Positions 6,309-12,208 of a stretch of DNA of 12,208 nt are shown here, piece after piece. The notes under the pieces were generated by a model. That model worked only from the letters and a program-made list of their open reading frames with translations. It ran no database searches and was not told the origin of the DNA. Made by a program: the position numbers and the translations under genes. The DNA comes from an uncultured Polyangiaceae bacterium (GTDB lineage: Bacteria; Myxococcota_A; Polyangia; Polyangiales; Houyiibacteriaceae), in assembly GCA_947259605.1 (NCBI GenBank), contig CAMYMX010000051.1:1-12208 (forward strand). Reading direction: 5' to 3'. How positions within the stretch are numbered: position 1 is the stretch's first letter; every line of letters begins with the position of its first letter.

Positions 6309-7607
6309 GTGATCCTCAGGGACCCGGTCCATGGTTTAATTGCGTTCGAAGGCATGGCGGAGCGGGTCATTCGCTCTCTGCTCGACACGCGCGAGGTGCA
6401 GCGACTTCGCCGCGTGCGGCAGCTCGGGCTCGCCCCGCTGGTTTTCCCCGGCGCAGAGCACACACGCTTTTCGCACGCCGTGGGCACGGCTCACGTCATG
6501 CAGGCACTACTTCGCCGAATCGACGCGTGCAGTGGCGAGCTTCCCCCCGACCAACGGCTCGACGACGAGGCGAGGGCAGAAGCGCTTGCCGCAGCGCTTC
6601 TGCACGACCTGGGCCACGGGCCGTTTTCACACCTCTTCGAAGAGGTGTTGCCCCATGCCAAGCACCACGAGCTTTGGACGCAGGAAATCCTGCTCGACCC
6701 GTCGACCGAAGTGCACGGGACCTTGGAGTCGATCTCGACCGGCATGTCGCAACGGGTTGCCGGCCTGCTGAGCGGCAACTACCGACTCAGCTACCTCAGC
6801 CAAAGCGTGAGCGGGACGCTGGACGTCGACCGCGCCGACTATCTCCTACGCGACAGTCACATGACGGGCGTGCGCTACGGCCTCTACGACCTCGACTGGT
6901 TGCTCCAGGCGCTGACCTTTGCTTGCGTGGACGGCCGCTGGGTCCTTGCCATTCAGGGCCGCAAGGGCTTGCCGCCAGCAGAGAGCTTCTTCCTAGGGCG
7001 CCACTTCATGTACCAGCAGGTCTATCATCACAAGGCAACGCGCGCAGCGGAGGCCTTGGTGCGCGCGATCTTCATGCGGGTGAGCGAGCTGATCTTCAGC
7101 GGTGCACCTCCCGACCCACTGCTGCCGGCGTTTCACGCTGCAGCGCTCGGTCAATCGCTGTCCCTGCACGATTACCTTCGCATGGACGACGCCGAGCTGC
7201 TGACCTGCCTGAGCGCATGGGAGCAGGGCGCCGATCCAACCCTCGCCGAGCTCAGCAAACGGCTTCGCTCCCGCGAGCTCCCGAAAACGGTGCCGCTCCC
7301 CGAGGGCCGCCGCAACCAATGGCAGGACGCGAAAGCGCGCGCAGAGCAAATCGTAGCGGGCAAGGGGCTTCGCCCAGACCTCACGGTCTGGCTCGACATC
7401 GCCGACGACGTTCCCTACCAGGAGCCGACCGACGGCAGCACCGATGGCATGTGGGTGACGCTGCGCCATCAGCCGCTTCAGCGCCTCGGCGACGCCTCTT
7501 TCATCCTCGGGCAGCTCCGAAACAAGCGCATCGAGCATCCGCGTCTAATCTTCCCCGCCGAATTCCGGGACGAGGTGCTCGCGGCCATCCAGGACGTCCT
7601 CGACTGA
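6309..7607 (+). CDS. HD-domain phosphohydrolase (COG1078/EF1143-like)
   Basis: This is a metal-dependent phosphohydrolase of the HD superfamily; characterised relatives hydrolyse dNTPs, but the substrate here is unknown. From the GTG at 6309 the protein is 432 residues and starts MILRDPVHGLI, the usual N-terminal signature. Metal-binding positions are visible: HTRFSH at 51-56, LLHDLGHGPFSH with His99-Asp100, and LDVDRADYLLRD with Asp172/Asp174. The long C-terminal half matches the usual architecture of this subfamily. An alternative GTG at 6294 adds five residues; neither start has a clear Shine-Dalgarno. A further in-frame ATG at 6246 would overlap the preceding gene and is less likely. The short gap from the binding-protein stop suggests an operon or translational coupling. 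Confidence 0.9.
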   Translation: MILRDPVHGLIAFEGMAERVIRSLLDTREVQRLRRVRQLGLAPLVFPGAEHTRFSHAVGTAHVMQALLRRIDACSGELPPDQRLDDEARAEALAAALLHDLGHGPFSHLFEEVLPHAKHHELWTQEILLDPSTEVHGTLESISTGMSQRVAGLLSGNYRLSYLSQSVSGTLDVDRADYLLRDSHMTGVRYGLYDLDWLLQALTFACVDGRWVLAIQGRKGLPPAESFFLGRHFMYQQVYHHKATRAAEALVRAIFMRVSELIFSGAPPDPLLPAFHAAALGQSLSLHDYLRMDDAELLTCLSAWEQGADPTLAELSKRLRSRELPKTVPLPEGRRNQWQDAKARAEQIVAGKGLRPDLTVWLDIADDVPYQEPTDGSTDGMWVTLRHQPLQRLGDASFILGQLRNKRIEHPRLIFPAEFRDEVLAAIQDVLD

Positions 7608-7667
7608 GCCTCCAAGCGCGGAAGCGGGATCTGCGGTAAGGTCTGAGGTGACGGAACCGGTTGGGGG

Positions 7668-9023
7668 ATGGCCAGGATTCTCATCGTCGATGATCAGGAC
7701 AATGCGCGCAGCATGCTCTCCGAGATGCTGTTGGCGGAGGACTACGTCGTCGACCAGGCGCCGACCGGCGAGACAGCCTGCGCCATGGTCGCCGAGAACG
7801 ACTACGACCTCGTCATCACCGACCTCCGCATGGGGGAGGTCGGCGGACTCGAAGTGCTGCGGCGCACGAGGGAGGCCTCTCCACTGACGCATGTGATCGT
7901 CATGACCGCCTTCGGCACGATCGAAGACGCGGTCGAAGCGATGCGGTTTGGGGCGCACGACTTCGTTCAAAAACCTTTCGTCGTGGAAGAGCTTCTCACC
8001 AAGGTCTCGCGAGCCGCGCGGACGCGTTCGCTTGCGGCCGCCGAGAGGGCAGTCGCTTCTGACTTCAGGGAGCGATACAACTTCGGCAACATCATCGGTC
8101 AGTCCGCGGAGATTCGTGACATTCTAGGGCGCATCGTTCGCATCGCGCCGACCGACGCCACCGTGCTCATCACCGGCGAAAGCGGCACCGGTAAAGAGCT
8201 CGTCGCGCGCGCCATTCACGCCAACTCCCTGCGCGCCGAGCGGCCGTTCGTGTCGATCAATTGCGCGGCCTTGACCGAAACGCTTCTCGAGAGCGAGCTC
8301 TTCGGACACGTCCGCGGTGCATTCACCGGCGCAGTGCAAACACGAAAAGGTCTCTTCGAAGAAGCCAACGGCGGGACCTTCTTCTTTGATGAGATCGCCG
8401 AGACGCCACCTTCGCTTCAGGCCAAGTTGCTGCGAGCAATTCAAGAAGGAGAGATTCGGCGACTCGGCGACAACAGCTCGATCAACGTCGATGCGCGCAT
8501 CATCGCGGCAACCAACCAAGACCTGAGAAGCCAAATCGAAGAGAAGCGCTTCCGTGAGGACCTCTACTACCGCCTCAACGTCGCCCGCTTCGAGCTCCCT
8601 CCGCTTCGGGAGCGAAAAGAAGACATTCCACCCATCGTCGAAACCTTTCTCGAGAAGTACGGAAAGAAAATGGGGCGGCAAGCCACGCTCGGCCCGGGTG
8701 TCATGGACCATCTGCTCGGCTACGATTTCCCCGGGAACATTCGCGAGCTCGAAAACCTTATCGAGCAAGGTGTAGCGCTTGCACAAGACGGCCAGGTTCA
8801 TCTGTCGGACATCCTTCCGAACGCGAGCGGCAATGGGAAAGGCCGGACTCCCAATCCCGCACGCCAATCGCTCGCCGATATCGTTCACGAAGTCGAGCGC
8901 GATGCGATCGTTCGCGCGCTTCGGCACGTCGACGGCAATAAAGAGCGCGCAGCCGCGCTCCTAGGGCTCAGCCCGACCACGCTCTGGCGCAAGATGAAGC
9001 GCCTGCAGCTCGATTGGCCCTGA
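7668..9023 (+). CDS. NtrC-type sigma-54-dependent response regulator 1
   Basis: This two-component regulator would activate sigma-54 promoters after phosphorylation. It is 451 residues with three domains. The receiver (about 1-120) has the acidic pair Asp8-Asp9, phospho-acceptor Asp52, Thr80 and Lys102. The AAA+ domain (about 140-365) has Walker A GESGTGKE at 170-177, an intact GAFTGA loop at 217-222 that contacts sigma-54, and Walker B FFFDE ending at 241-242. A Fis-type helix-turn-helix lies near the C-terminus (NKERAAALLGLSPTTLWRKM). All key residues are present, so it should be active. The ATG at 7668 has only GGGGG directly before it, but it gives the canonical MARILIVDDQ. It lies 60 bases after the HD gene and may share its transcript. 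No kinase partner is present. It converges on the small membrane gene with five bases between stop codons. Confidence 0.95.
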   Translation: MARILIVDDQDNARSMLSEMLLAEDYVVDQAPTGETACAMVAENDYDLVITDLRMGEVGGLEVLRRTREASPLTHVIVMTAFGTIEDAVEAMRFGAHDFVQKPFVVEELLTKVSRAARTRSLAAAERAVASDFRERYNFGNIIGQSAEIRDILGRIVRIAPTDATVLITGESGTGKELVARAIHANSLRAERPFVSINCAALTETLLESELFGHVRGAFTGAVQTRKGLFEEANGGTFFFDEIAETPPSLQAKLLRAIQEGEIRRLGDNSSINVDARIIAATNQDLRSQIEEKRFREDLYYRLNVARFELPPLRERKEDIPPIVETFLEKYGKKMGRQATLGPGVMDHLLGYDFPGNIRELENLIEQGVALAQDGQVHLSDILPNASGNGKGRTPNPARQSLADIVHEVERDAIVRALRHVDGNKERAAALLGLSPTTLWRKMKRLQLDWP

Positions 9024-9028
9024 CGTCG

Positions 9029-9373
9029 CTATTCAGAATCTCGTTCGCGAGAGGCTTCGAGCCGCTCTGCGCGTCCCTGGGCGTCACCCACCAGGCCCCC
9101 GAGCTTGTCGGAAACCGCCTTCGGAACCTGGCTCGTGCCCCCATCCTGCTCGGGAGGTTTCGTCGCCTCGTGCACTTGGTCGCCAATCTTTTTCGTGATG
9201 CGCTCGGTCGCCGCGCCTACCTCTCGACCCAACTCCTGGGCTTCTTCGGTGCCGGCGACTCGCATGAGGTGCTGAAAGGGTGTGCGCTCGCCAAGCCTGA
9301 CGAAGAAGAGCACGTAGGCCAGAAACGCCAGAACAGCGCCCGTCCAAACAAGCCTAATCGTCCGCCGGATCAT
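9029..9373 (-). CDS. Small single-pass membrane protein, unknown function
   Basis: I do not recognise this 114-residue protein. A basic N-terminus (MIRRTIR) is followed by one membrane segment at about residues 8-25 (TGAVLAFLAYVLFFV) and then a hydrophilic tail. Residues about 42-70 (EEAQELGREVGAATERITKK and beyond) look helical and charged. The positive N-terminus suggests the tail faces the periplasm. Its ATG overlaps the stop of response regulator 2 by four bases (ATGA), with a purine-rich GAAGAAGA just upstream, so translation is probably coupled to the regulator. It may therefore be a partner of that signalling pathway, but this rests on position alone. Confidence 0.8.
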   Translation of the reverse strand: MIRRTIRLVWTGAVLAFLAYVLFFVRLGERTPFQHLMRVAGTEEAQELGREVGAATERITKKIGDQVHEATKPPEQDGGTSQVPKAVSDKLGGLVGDAQGRAERLEASRERDSE

Positions 9374-10767
9374 TCTTCTTCACGACGGATACCATAGCTG
9401 CGCATTTTCTTGTGAAGGTTGGTTCGCTCGACCCCTAGAATTGTAGCGGCCCGCGAAATATTCCAGCCCAGCTGATCGAGCGTTTGCAGGATGTAGTCCT
9501 TTTCCGCGCGGCCTCGATACTCCCGCAAAGTCAGCCGTTGGCCGCTTTCGTCCACCGTGGAAGGCAGGTCGGACGGTGGGGACGAGGCGCGCCGGGCATC
9601 GCTGAGAACCCCTTCCTCCGGCAGATCGTCGACGGTAATTCGGTCACCGCTCAGAATCGCCATCCGCTCTACGACGTTGCGAAGCTCGCGAACGTTCCCG
9701 GGCCAAGAGCGCTCCATCAGGGCTTCGAGCACATCCTCGTCGATCGGCTTCTCTCGAAGCCCATTTTCGATCGAGAATTCACGAAGAAAGCCTTTTGCCA
9801 AAAGAGGAACGTCGGTCTTCCGGTCCCGCAGTGGCGGGCTGACGATCGGGACGACGTTGAGGCGAAAGTAGAGGTCTTCCCGAAAGCGGCCGTCGCGGAC
9901 CTCGAGCTCGAGGTCTTTGTTTGTCGCCGCCAGAACGCGCACGTCGACTGCAATGGATTTTTCGCCACCGACGCGCGAGATCTCCCCGCTCTGGAGCGCC
10001 CGCAACACCTTCGCCTGCGCGCTGGCGCTCATGTCGCCGATCTCGTCGAGAAAAAGGGTGCCCCCGTTGGCGAGCTCGAACATGCCCTTCTTTCGTCCTT
10101 GGGCACCGGTGAATGCCCCGCGCTCGTAGCCGAACAACTCGCTTTCTATGAGCTCGGCCGGAATCGCCGCACAGTTGACTTTGATGAACGGCTTGTCCGC
10201 GCGCTGACTGAGCCGATGGATGGCGCGCGCGATCAACTCCTTGCCCGTGCCGCTTTCTCCCGAGATCAGAACGCGGCCGTTCGTTGGCGCCACCTTCTCG
10301 AGCTGCGCAAAGAGCGCGCGTAAGGAATCACTCTCGCCGATCATCTCGTAGCGGTGCTCGACGTCTGCCCGCAGCTGCTCGACCTCGCGTTGCAGTTGCC
10401 AGGTCTTCAGCGCGTTGCGCACCGTGACCAACACGCGGTCGCGGTCGAGGGGCTTCTCGAAGAAGTCCGTTGCACCGAGCTGAACCGCCTGCACCGCCTC
10501 GGCAAGCGAGGCGTGACCCGACACCATCAGCACCGGGAGCTTTCGCGTTTCCGGTTCGCCGCGAATCTTTTGAAGCGCCTCGATGCCGCTCATCTTGGGA
10601 AGCCGAACGTCGAGGATGACCAGATCGACTTCGCCAGTTTGGACGGTTTCCAGGCATTGCTCGGCCGACGAGGCCTCGAGCGTGTTGAACCCGGAGCCTT
10701 CGAGCACCATCCGAAGCGTGCGGCGGATGTTCTTTTCATCGTCTACGACGAGGATGGTGGCAGCCAT
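9370..10767 (-). CDS. NtrC/NtrX-type sigma-54-dependent response regulator 2
   Basis: This is the second sigma-54 activator of the window, 465 residues. The receiver has Asp53 as phospho-acceptor (VILDVRLPKMSG), Ser83 at the switch position and Lys105. The AAA+ domain has Walker A GESGTGKE at 170-177, GAFTGA at 217-222 and Walker B LFLDE ending at 241-242. The C-terminal helix-turn-helix reads WNISRAATILGVERTNLHKK, of the NtrX/AtoC style. The open frame extends 95 codons upstream, but MAATILVVDDEK at 10767 is the canonical receiver start, and the extension would run antisense through the divergent gene. No Shine-Dalgarno is visible before this ATG, and an AT-rich element sits just upstream, so the leader may be very short. 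It is the first gene of a two-gene unit with the small membrane protein. Confidence 0.94.
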   Translation of the reverse strand: MAATILVVDDEKNIRRTLRMVLEGSGFNTLEASSAEQCLETVQTGEVDLVILDVRLPKMSGIEALQKIRGEPETRKLPVLMVSGHASLAEAVQAVQLGATDFFEKPLDRDRVLVTVRNALKTWQLQREVEQLRADVEHRYEMIGESDSLRALFAQLEKVAPTNGRVLISGESGTGKELIARAIHRLSQRADKPFIKVNCAAIPAELIESELFGYERGAFTGAQGRKKGMFELANGGTLFLDEIGDMSASAQAKVLRALQSGEISRVGGEKSIAVDVRVLAATNKDLELEVRDGRFREDLYFRLNVVPIVSPPLRDRKTDVPLLAKGFLREFSIENGLREKPIDEDVLEALMERSWPGNVRELRNVVERMAILSGDRITVDDLPEEGVLSDARRASSPPSDLPSTVDESGQRLTLREYRGRAEKDYILQTLDQLGWNISRAATILGVERTNLHKKMRSYGIRREEE

Positions 10768-10795
10768 GTAACAACGGTTTATATCACGCTGAAGG
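10768..10795. promoter_or_regulatory. 28-bp divergent intergenic region with AT-rich core
   Basis: This gap separates response regulator 2 (-) from the STAS-like gene (+). It contains GGTTTATATCA on the plus strand, an AT-rich island in a GC-rich genome. On the minus strand TATAAA lies 13 bases before the ATG of the regulator and could be a -10 element giving a near-leaderless mRNA. A matching -35 is weak. On the plus strand GAAGG touches the ATG at 10796. The promoter call is tentative. Confidence 0.35.
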
Positions 10796-11623
10796 ATGGC
10801 AAACCCAAAGAGTGATACGAAGTCCGTCATTGAGCGCTTCCGAGTCGCGCTCGAGGCGGCCAAGCCAGCCAGCGGTGGCGTTCCGCTGCAAGATCTTCTT
10901 GCCGAGGCGATACCGTTGCTGCAGCTCTTGAGCGAGCTGCCCGCCGAGAAGCGAGCCGCTGCGACTTTCGAGTCCTTCGAGTTCCGGGAGTGCTTCACCG
11001 TGCTCACCCTCGTCGGCCGTCGCCTTGCTCTGCTCGACCTCACGCCGACCACTGCGGTTCAAGTGACGCGCCTGGCCTTGTGGTCCGTGGACCCGTCGAA
11101 CGAGCCCGGCGTGGAGCGATTCGCCGAGCACGCTGTCGCTGCCGCGGTCGAGGGCTTCGTGCTGGGGCGAGAGGAGCGAGTCTCCGAGGTCGCGATGGAG
11201 CGCGCGGCCAGCTGCCTCGAACCTCTGCGCATCGATGGCTCGATCTTCGCCCTGATAATCTCGGGAGCACATGAGCCGGCCGTCCTGAGCGACTGCGTCG
11301 ACGCGCTCGGCCGGGCGATGCTCGAAGCCGACGTCGAGCTGGCAATCGTCGACCTCACACAGCTAGCCGAACCCAACCGGGAGCGGGCCGCTGCGGTATT
11401 TGCCGCCGACGAGATCGCCAAGATGCTCGGCGGCCAGTGCGTGTTCACGGGAGTCGACCAGCGCTGGAGGGCCGCCGCCACCGATGCCCGTATTCCCTTG
11501 GAAGCGATGCAGATCGCGCCCAGTTTGAACGACGCCCTCAAAGCCGCGCGAAATTCAGCGGATCTGGACGCCGCAGCGCGGACGCCGAGGTGGCGAGCGC
11601 TGCTCGGCCGGCTGCTTGGCTAA
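10796..11623 (+). CDS. Protein with degenerate STAS-like C-terminal domain
   Basis: The protein has 275 residues. I do not recognise the N-terminal 150 residues, which are mostly helical in character and lack a signal peptide or membrane segment. Residues about 151-250 resemble the STAS domain of RsbR-type stressosome proteins: FALIISGAHEPAVLSD, ELAIVDLTQLAEPN, then ADEIAKMLGGQCVFTGVDQ. Compared from memory with RsbR proteins, where this stretch reads about DxTGVxVVDT, the spacing is the same, but the Asp-Thr carrying the phosphosite is Asn194-Arg195. If it is a STAS domain it would not be regulated by phosphorylation in the usual way. It is transcribed divergently from response regulator 2 with a 28-bp gap. 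Its function is unknown; a protein-interaction or anti-sigma-related role is speculation. Confidence 0.82.
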   Translation: MANPKSDTKSVIERFRVALEAAKPASGGVPLQDLLAEAIPLLQLLSELPAEKRAAATFESFEFRECFTVLTLVGRRLALLDLTPTTAVQVTRLALWSVDPSNEPGVERFAEHAVAAAVEGFVLGREERVSEVAMERAASCLEPLRIDGSIFALIISGAHEPAVLSDCVDALGRAMLEADVELAIVDLTQLAEPNRERAAAVFAADEIAKMLGGQCVFTGVDQRWRAAATDARIPLEAMQIAPSLNDALKAARNSADLDAAARTPRWRALLGRLLG

Positions 11624-11717
11624 CAACGCTGCGGCCAAGCGATCGCCTCGATGCAAGTGAACGACAATGCAGGACTTCTCGGCGATCCGCGTGGGTCGTA
11701 AATGCTCCCGACCTTCA

Positions 11718-11747
11718 TTGACCCAGCCGCTCGCGCTGCGGTATAAG
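11718..11747 (+). promoter_or_regulatory. Candidate sigma-70-type promoter for the exported coiled-coil gene
   Basis: TTGACC at 11718-11723 and TATAAG at 11742-11747 are separated by 18 bases, close to the sigma-70 consensus and distinctly AT-rich for this genome. Transcription would begin near 11754, leaving a leader of about 55 bases before the ATG at 11809. Confidence 0.6.
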
Positions 11748-11794
11748 CTCGGGGACCGCCTTAGGGGCAATTTCGCGTCAGATGGTGGTCACTT

Positions 11795-11801
11795 AGAGGG
11801 G
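11795..11801 (+). promoter_or_regulatory. Ribosome binding site deciding the final start
   Basis: AGAGGGG lies seven bases before the ATG at 11809. Another ATG at 11804 is in a frame that stops after five codons, so 11809 is the start. Confidence 0.7.
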
Positions 11802-11808
11802 AAATGCG

Positions 11809-12208
11809 ATGCGCAGGATAGTTGCGCTCTCCGTTGTTACGGCGTGCATTTGGGCAGCGTCCATTTGGGTGGGGGGCTCTGTTGCAGCGGCGCAGTCCGA
11901 TGGCGCCGCACCGCCCGAAACGGGCACCGAGGCTTCGGCTCCGGCAGAAGCGGCCGTGCCCAGCACGCCGAGCAAGCCCATCGACGCCGGCACGTATGCG
12001 GTACGGCTTCGGGATCTGGAGCAACGGATCAACGAGTTGAAGGAGCAGATCTTTCGCTCGAAGGCTCGGCTCTCCTTGCTCGCTGAGACAGTGCTCGAAG
12101 GGGTCGTGGGCGGAGGCCAGGCGGCCATCGTCCACGAGAACCGCATGTCGCAGTCCTACAAGCTGGTCAGGGTGGTCTACGCCCTAGACGGCGCCCCGAT
12201 CTTCACCA
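11809..12208 (+). CDS. Exported coiled-coil protein, unknown function (3' truncated)
   Basis: The first 133 codons are present and the frame runs off the window. A signal peptide is visible (hydrophobic stretch IVALSVVTACIWAA, with a probable cut after VAAA at about residue 28). A low-complexity Ala/Pro/Glu linker spans about 31-59. A heptad-like helix follows at about 64-96 (RLRDLEQRINELKEQIF and onward), and then a more ordered part containing QAAIVHENRMSQSYKLVRV and YALDGAPIF. The protein would be secreted to the periplasm or anchored at the envelope. The frame choice is supported by a good ribosome binding site and upstream promoter. I have the impression that similar proteins occur in myxobacteria, but I cannot assign a function. 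Confidence 0.82.
   Translation, partial: MRRIVALSVVTACIWAASIWVGGSVAAAQSDGAAPPETGTEASAPAEAAVPSTPSKPIDAGTYAVRLRDLEQRINELKEQIFRSKARLSLLAETVLEGVVGGGQAAIVHENRMSQSYKLVRVVYALDGAPIFT

Noticed and set aside
6527..7639. 370-codon open frame on the plus strand in a second frame.
   Set aside because: It lies out of frame over the HD phosphohydrolase, is Arg/Pro/Ser-rich and has no recognisable motif; it is typical of high-GC shadow frames.
8124..8927. 267-codon frame on the minus strand.
   Set aside because: It is antisense to the AAA+ domain of response regulator 1 and has no family features.
11614..11640. Inverted repeat GCTTGGC/GCCAAGC around the stop of the STAS-like gene as a terminator.
   Set aside because: The stem is seven bases with a 13-base loop and no T run follows; I see no support for termination there.

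Overview
The window comes from a high-GC Gram-negative bacterium. It has two lipoprotein signal peptides, a periplasmic PBP4-type enzyme and two sigma-54-dependent NtrC-type activators. The dense complement of sigma factors and response regulators, plus the overall protein style, suggest a myxobacterial or deltaproteobacterial relative (Myxococcota). That placement is inference; no rRNA or other marker is present.

Layout. 1-553: the C-terminal two thirds of a group 1/2 sigma-70 factor (+ strand), closed by a clear intrinsic terminator. 551-1011: a gene-free block of structured repeats. It holds one arm of a 118-bp inverted repeat, an inverted tail fragment, and two ~109-bp direct repeats that each fold into a 59-bp bulged hairpin with compensatory base changes. 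1012-3114 (-): an oligopeptidase B (S9A) with an unusual lipoprotein-type signal. 3153-3270: the second arm of the 118-bp inverted repeat, so the peptidase gene sits between inverted copies. 3326-4765 (-): a PBP4/DacB-type D-Ala-D-Ala carboxypeptidase/endopeptidase. 4757-6286 (+): a peptide-type ABC substrate-binding lipoprotein, whose start overlaps head to head with that of PBP4. 6309-7607 (+): an HD-domain phosphohydrolase. 7668-9023 (+): NtrC-type response regulator 1. 9029-9373 (-): a small single-pass membrane protein, coupled by an ATGA overlap to 9370-10767 (-), NtrC-type response regulator 2. 10796-11623 (+): a divergent protein with a degenerate STAS-like C-terminus. 11809-12208 (+): the start of an exported coiled-coil protein behind a good sigma-70-type promoter.

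How the genes may work together. The peptidase, PBP4 and peptide-binding lipoprotein could form a cell-envelope peptide or murein-peptide processing neighbourhood, with the HD gene and regulator 1 possibly co-transcribed downstream of the binding protein. No histidine kinase, permease, transport ATPase or convincing sigma-54 promoter is present, so partners must lie elsewhere. I found no rRNA, tRNA, CRISPR array, transposase or phage gene. The most unusual material is the repeat block around the peptidase gene.
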